A DNA stretch of 64,000 nucleotides, from assembly GCA_015233895.1 (NCBI GenBank), contig JADFXG010000002.1, forward strand, positions 186,001 through 250,000, written 5' to 3'. Under the pieces are notes generated by a model. It worked only from the letters and a program-made list of their open reading frames with translations, ran no database searches and was not told the origin of the DNA. This DNA is from Nitrospirota bacterium. GTDB taxonomy: Bacteria; Nitrospirota; Thermodesulfovibrionia; Thermodesulfovibrionales; Magnetobacteriaceae. Below are positions 63,119 to 64,000 of the stretch, piece by piece. Every line of letters begins with the position of its first letter. Positions within the stretch are counted from its first letter, which is position 1. Made by a program: the position numbers and the translations under genes.

Positions 63119-64000
63119 TTATACACTCCTGGCCAGAAACTCCTTCAGTTCATCTATTGAATCAGCTTTTTTGATAAGGTTTTTAAAATCCTCTAATTTA
63201 TCGATAGTATTTATAGCCCTAACTATATTCATCAGTTCAAGTCCGGCAAAACTATATTTGAGTTCAAGTCCTAACTCAATACCCTCAAGTAATCCCTCCT
63301 GCTTACCCTTAAACAATCCCTTCTCAATCCCTCTCTCAATCCCTCTCTCAATCCCTCTCTCAATCCCTCTTTCCATTCCTCTTTCCATTCCTCTTTCCAT
63401 CCCTTTTCCATTCCTTGTTTGTACCTGACATCACGTTCTATATCATATACCAAAGCCATTTCACTTACCTCCTTGCATACGTTTTCCTGTAAATCTCTGA
63501 GTTGCGCCAGTATCTCTAACTGTCTTATGTACTTTAAACGACTAACCTCCTCTTTTACGGTTTCCATTATTTTGCTTAACAGGGTCTTTATTACTATTGT
63601 ATCATCTTCTGAGCCGAAATTACATAAAATCCCAAGTATCACCTCAGCAGGTGTATTGGAACTTATGAATTTTTCACAGTCTATGCTCCTGAAGTCTATT
63701 ATGTCATATTCAAAGGCCAAATTTTCGTCTTTGATATAATTTTTCATTCTGAGTGGTTTTCTGCCGACATAAAACAGCACCTGTTTTACCGGTTTTCCAT
63801 ACGTCTGACTAATATAAATACGGTACCGGAGCATTCTATATGGCATGTTGCTGTCATTTGTGGCCTGGAATTCTATATGCAAAATGTATGTGCTGCCATC
63901 GTGTAAGGTAACCTCAAGTAAGAAATCGGCTTCTCTTTCGTCAGTGATTTGTAGTTTAGTTTTCAGTGGCTTTATTGATATTGCATTTATTCCCAACACC
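63119..64000 (-). pseudogene. Rpn/PD-(D/E)XK family gene, copy 4, frameshifted, cut by window edge
   Basis: The nuclease core (ADFLLEV, HIEFQATND, QVLFYVGRKPL; E-x-Q intact) and helical middle are in one frame from the window edge to the repeat tail (KQGMEKG). The rest of the tail (MERG and IERG repeats) and the C-terminus (ELGLELKYSFAGLELMNIVR, ending DELKEFLARSV) are in another frame, from about 63400. One repeat unit (63399-63410) has 11 instead of 12 bases, which explains the shift. The start lies beyond the window. It may be a decayed gene, a sequencing error, or a slippage-prone locus. Confidence 0.75.
63306..63410. repeat. 12-bp tandem repeat array with one 11-bp unit
   Basis: About eight units of AATCCCTCTCTC or ATTCCTCTTTCC (plus strand) encode IERG and MERG tetrapeptides on the minus strand. 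The last unit before the nuclease core is one base short. Both frames stay open across the array. Confidence 0.85.

Noticed and set aside
63306-63410. CRISPR-like array, because of the regular 12-bp repeats.
   Set aside because: The units are contiguous without spacers and encode a peptide repeat of an Rpn-family tail.

Overview
The window reads as chromosomal DNA of a Gram-negative, anaerobic or microaerobic environmental bacterium. The gene families (fused radical SAM protein next to RNase G, LarE-like protein, ferredoxin-fused EtfA, many PAS histidine kinases with an H-[QH]-W-[RK]-Q-P motif, many Rpn-type PD-(D/E)XK genes with G-rich tails) remind me of Nitrospirota or deltaproteobacterial lineages. 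No rRNA, tRNA, CRISPR array, phage module or classical insertion sequence was recognised, so the taxonomic guess is an inference only.

Layout. 1-6.4 kb (minus strand): a dodecin-family protein, a small possibly decayed ORF, a molybdopterin oxidoreductase, a Wza-type export lipoprotein, a family 2 glycosyltransferase and a receiver-TPR protein. 6.6-18.3 kb (plus): a housekeeping run of radical SAM protein, RNase G, LarE, Fe-S oxidoreductase, TIGR02757 protein, deoxyhypusine-synthase-like protein, argD, argF and RNase J. 18.3-21.2 kb: two Rpn-family genes interleaved with an M28 peptidase and a peptidase remnant. 21.2-28.1 kb (minus): a five-gene operon for an unidentified acyl-derived metabolite or lipid, made of FAAL-ACP-AOS fusion, FabI-like reductase, free ACP, ketoacyl synthase and nitronate-monooxygenase-like flavoprotein. 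28.1-28.9 kb holds gene remnants, including a collapsed Rpn copy. 28.9-31.8 kb: uppP and ftsK. 31.9-37.4 kb: an OmpA-family protein with a triplicated unknown domain, a two-component system with cytochrome c, a lipoprotein and a Gly/Met/Asn repeat protein. The last three transcription units share an 11-bp direct-repeat operator.

37.5-43.9 kb (minus): a probable operon combining a hybrid PAS kinase, a lone receiver, a receiver-HD-GYP phosphodiesterase, a glycosyltransferase and a radical SAM protein. 44.0-53.5 kb (plus): nuclease, molybdopterin-binding-fold protein, hpt, queD, pmbA, acyl-CoA dehydrogenase, etfB, ferredoxin-etfA, fabD and ilvC. Palindromic repeat elements lie between the acyl-CoA dehydrogenase and ETF genes and after ilvC. 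53.8-62.8 kb (minus): four PAS/GAF/PocR histidine kinases, a periplasmic binding protein and a MEDS-domain protein, with no response regulator among them. The right edge carries a frameshifted Rpn-family gene that runs out of the window.

The main candidates for something undescribed are the FAAL-ACP-AOS operon, the small regulon marked by the shared operator at 36.3-37.1 kb, the repeated association of Rpn genes with M28 peptidase sequence, and the kinase-only sensory operon.
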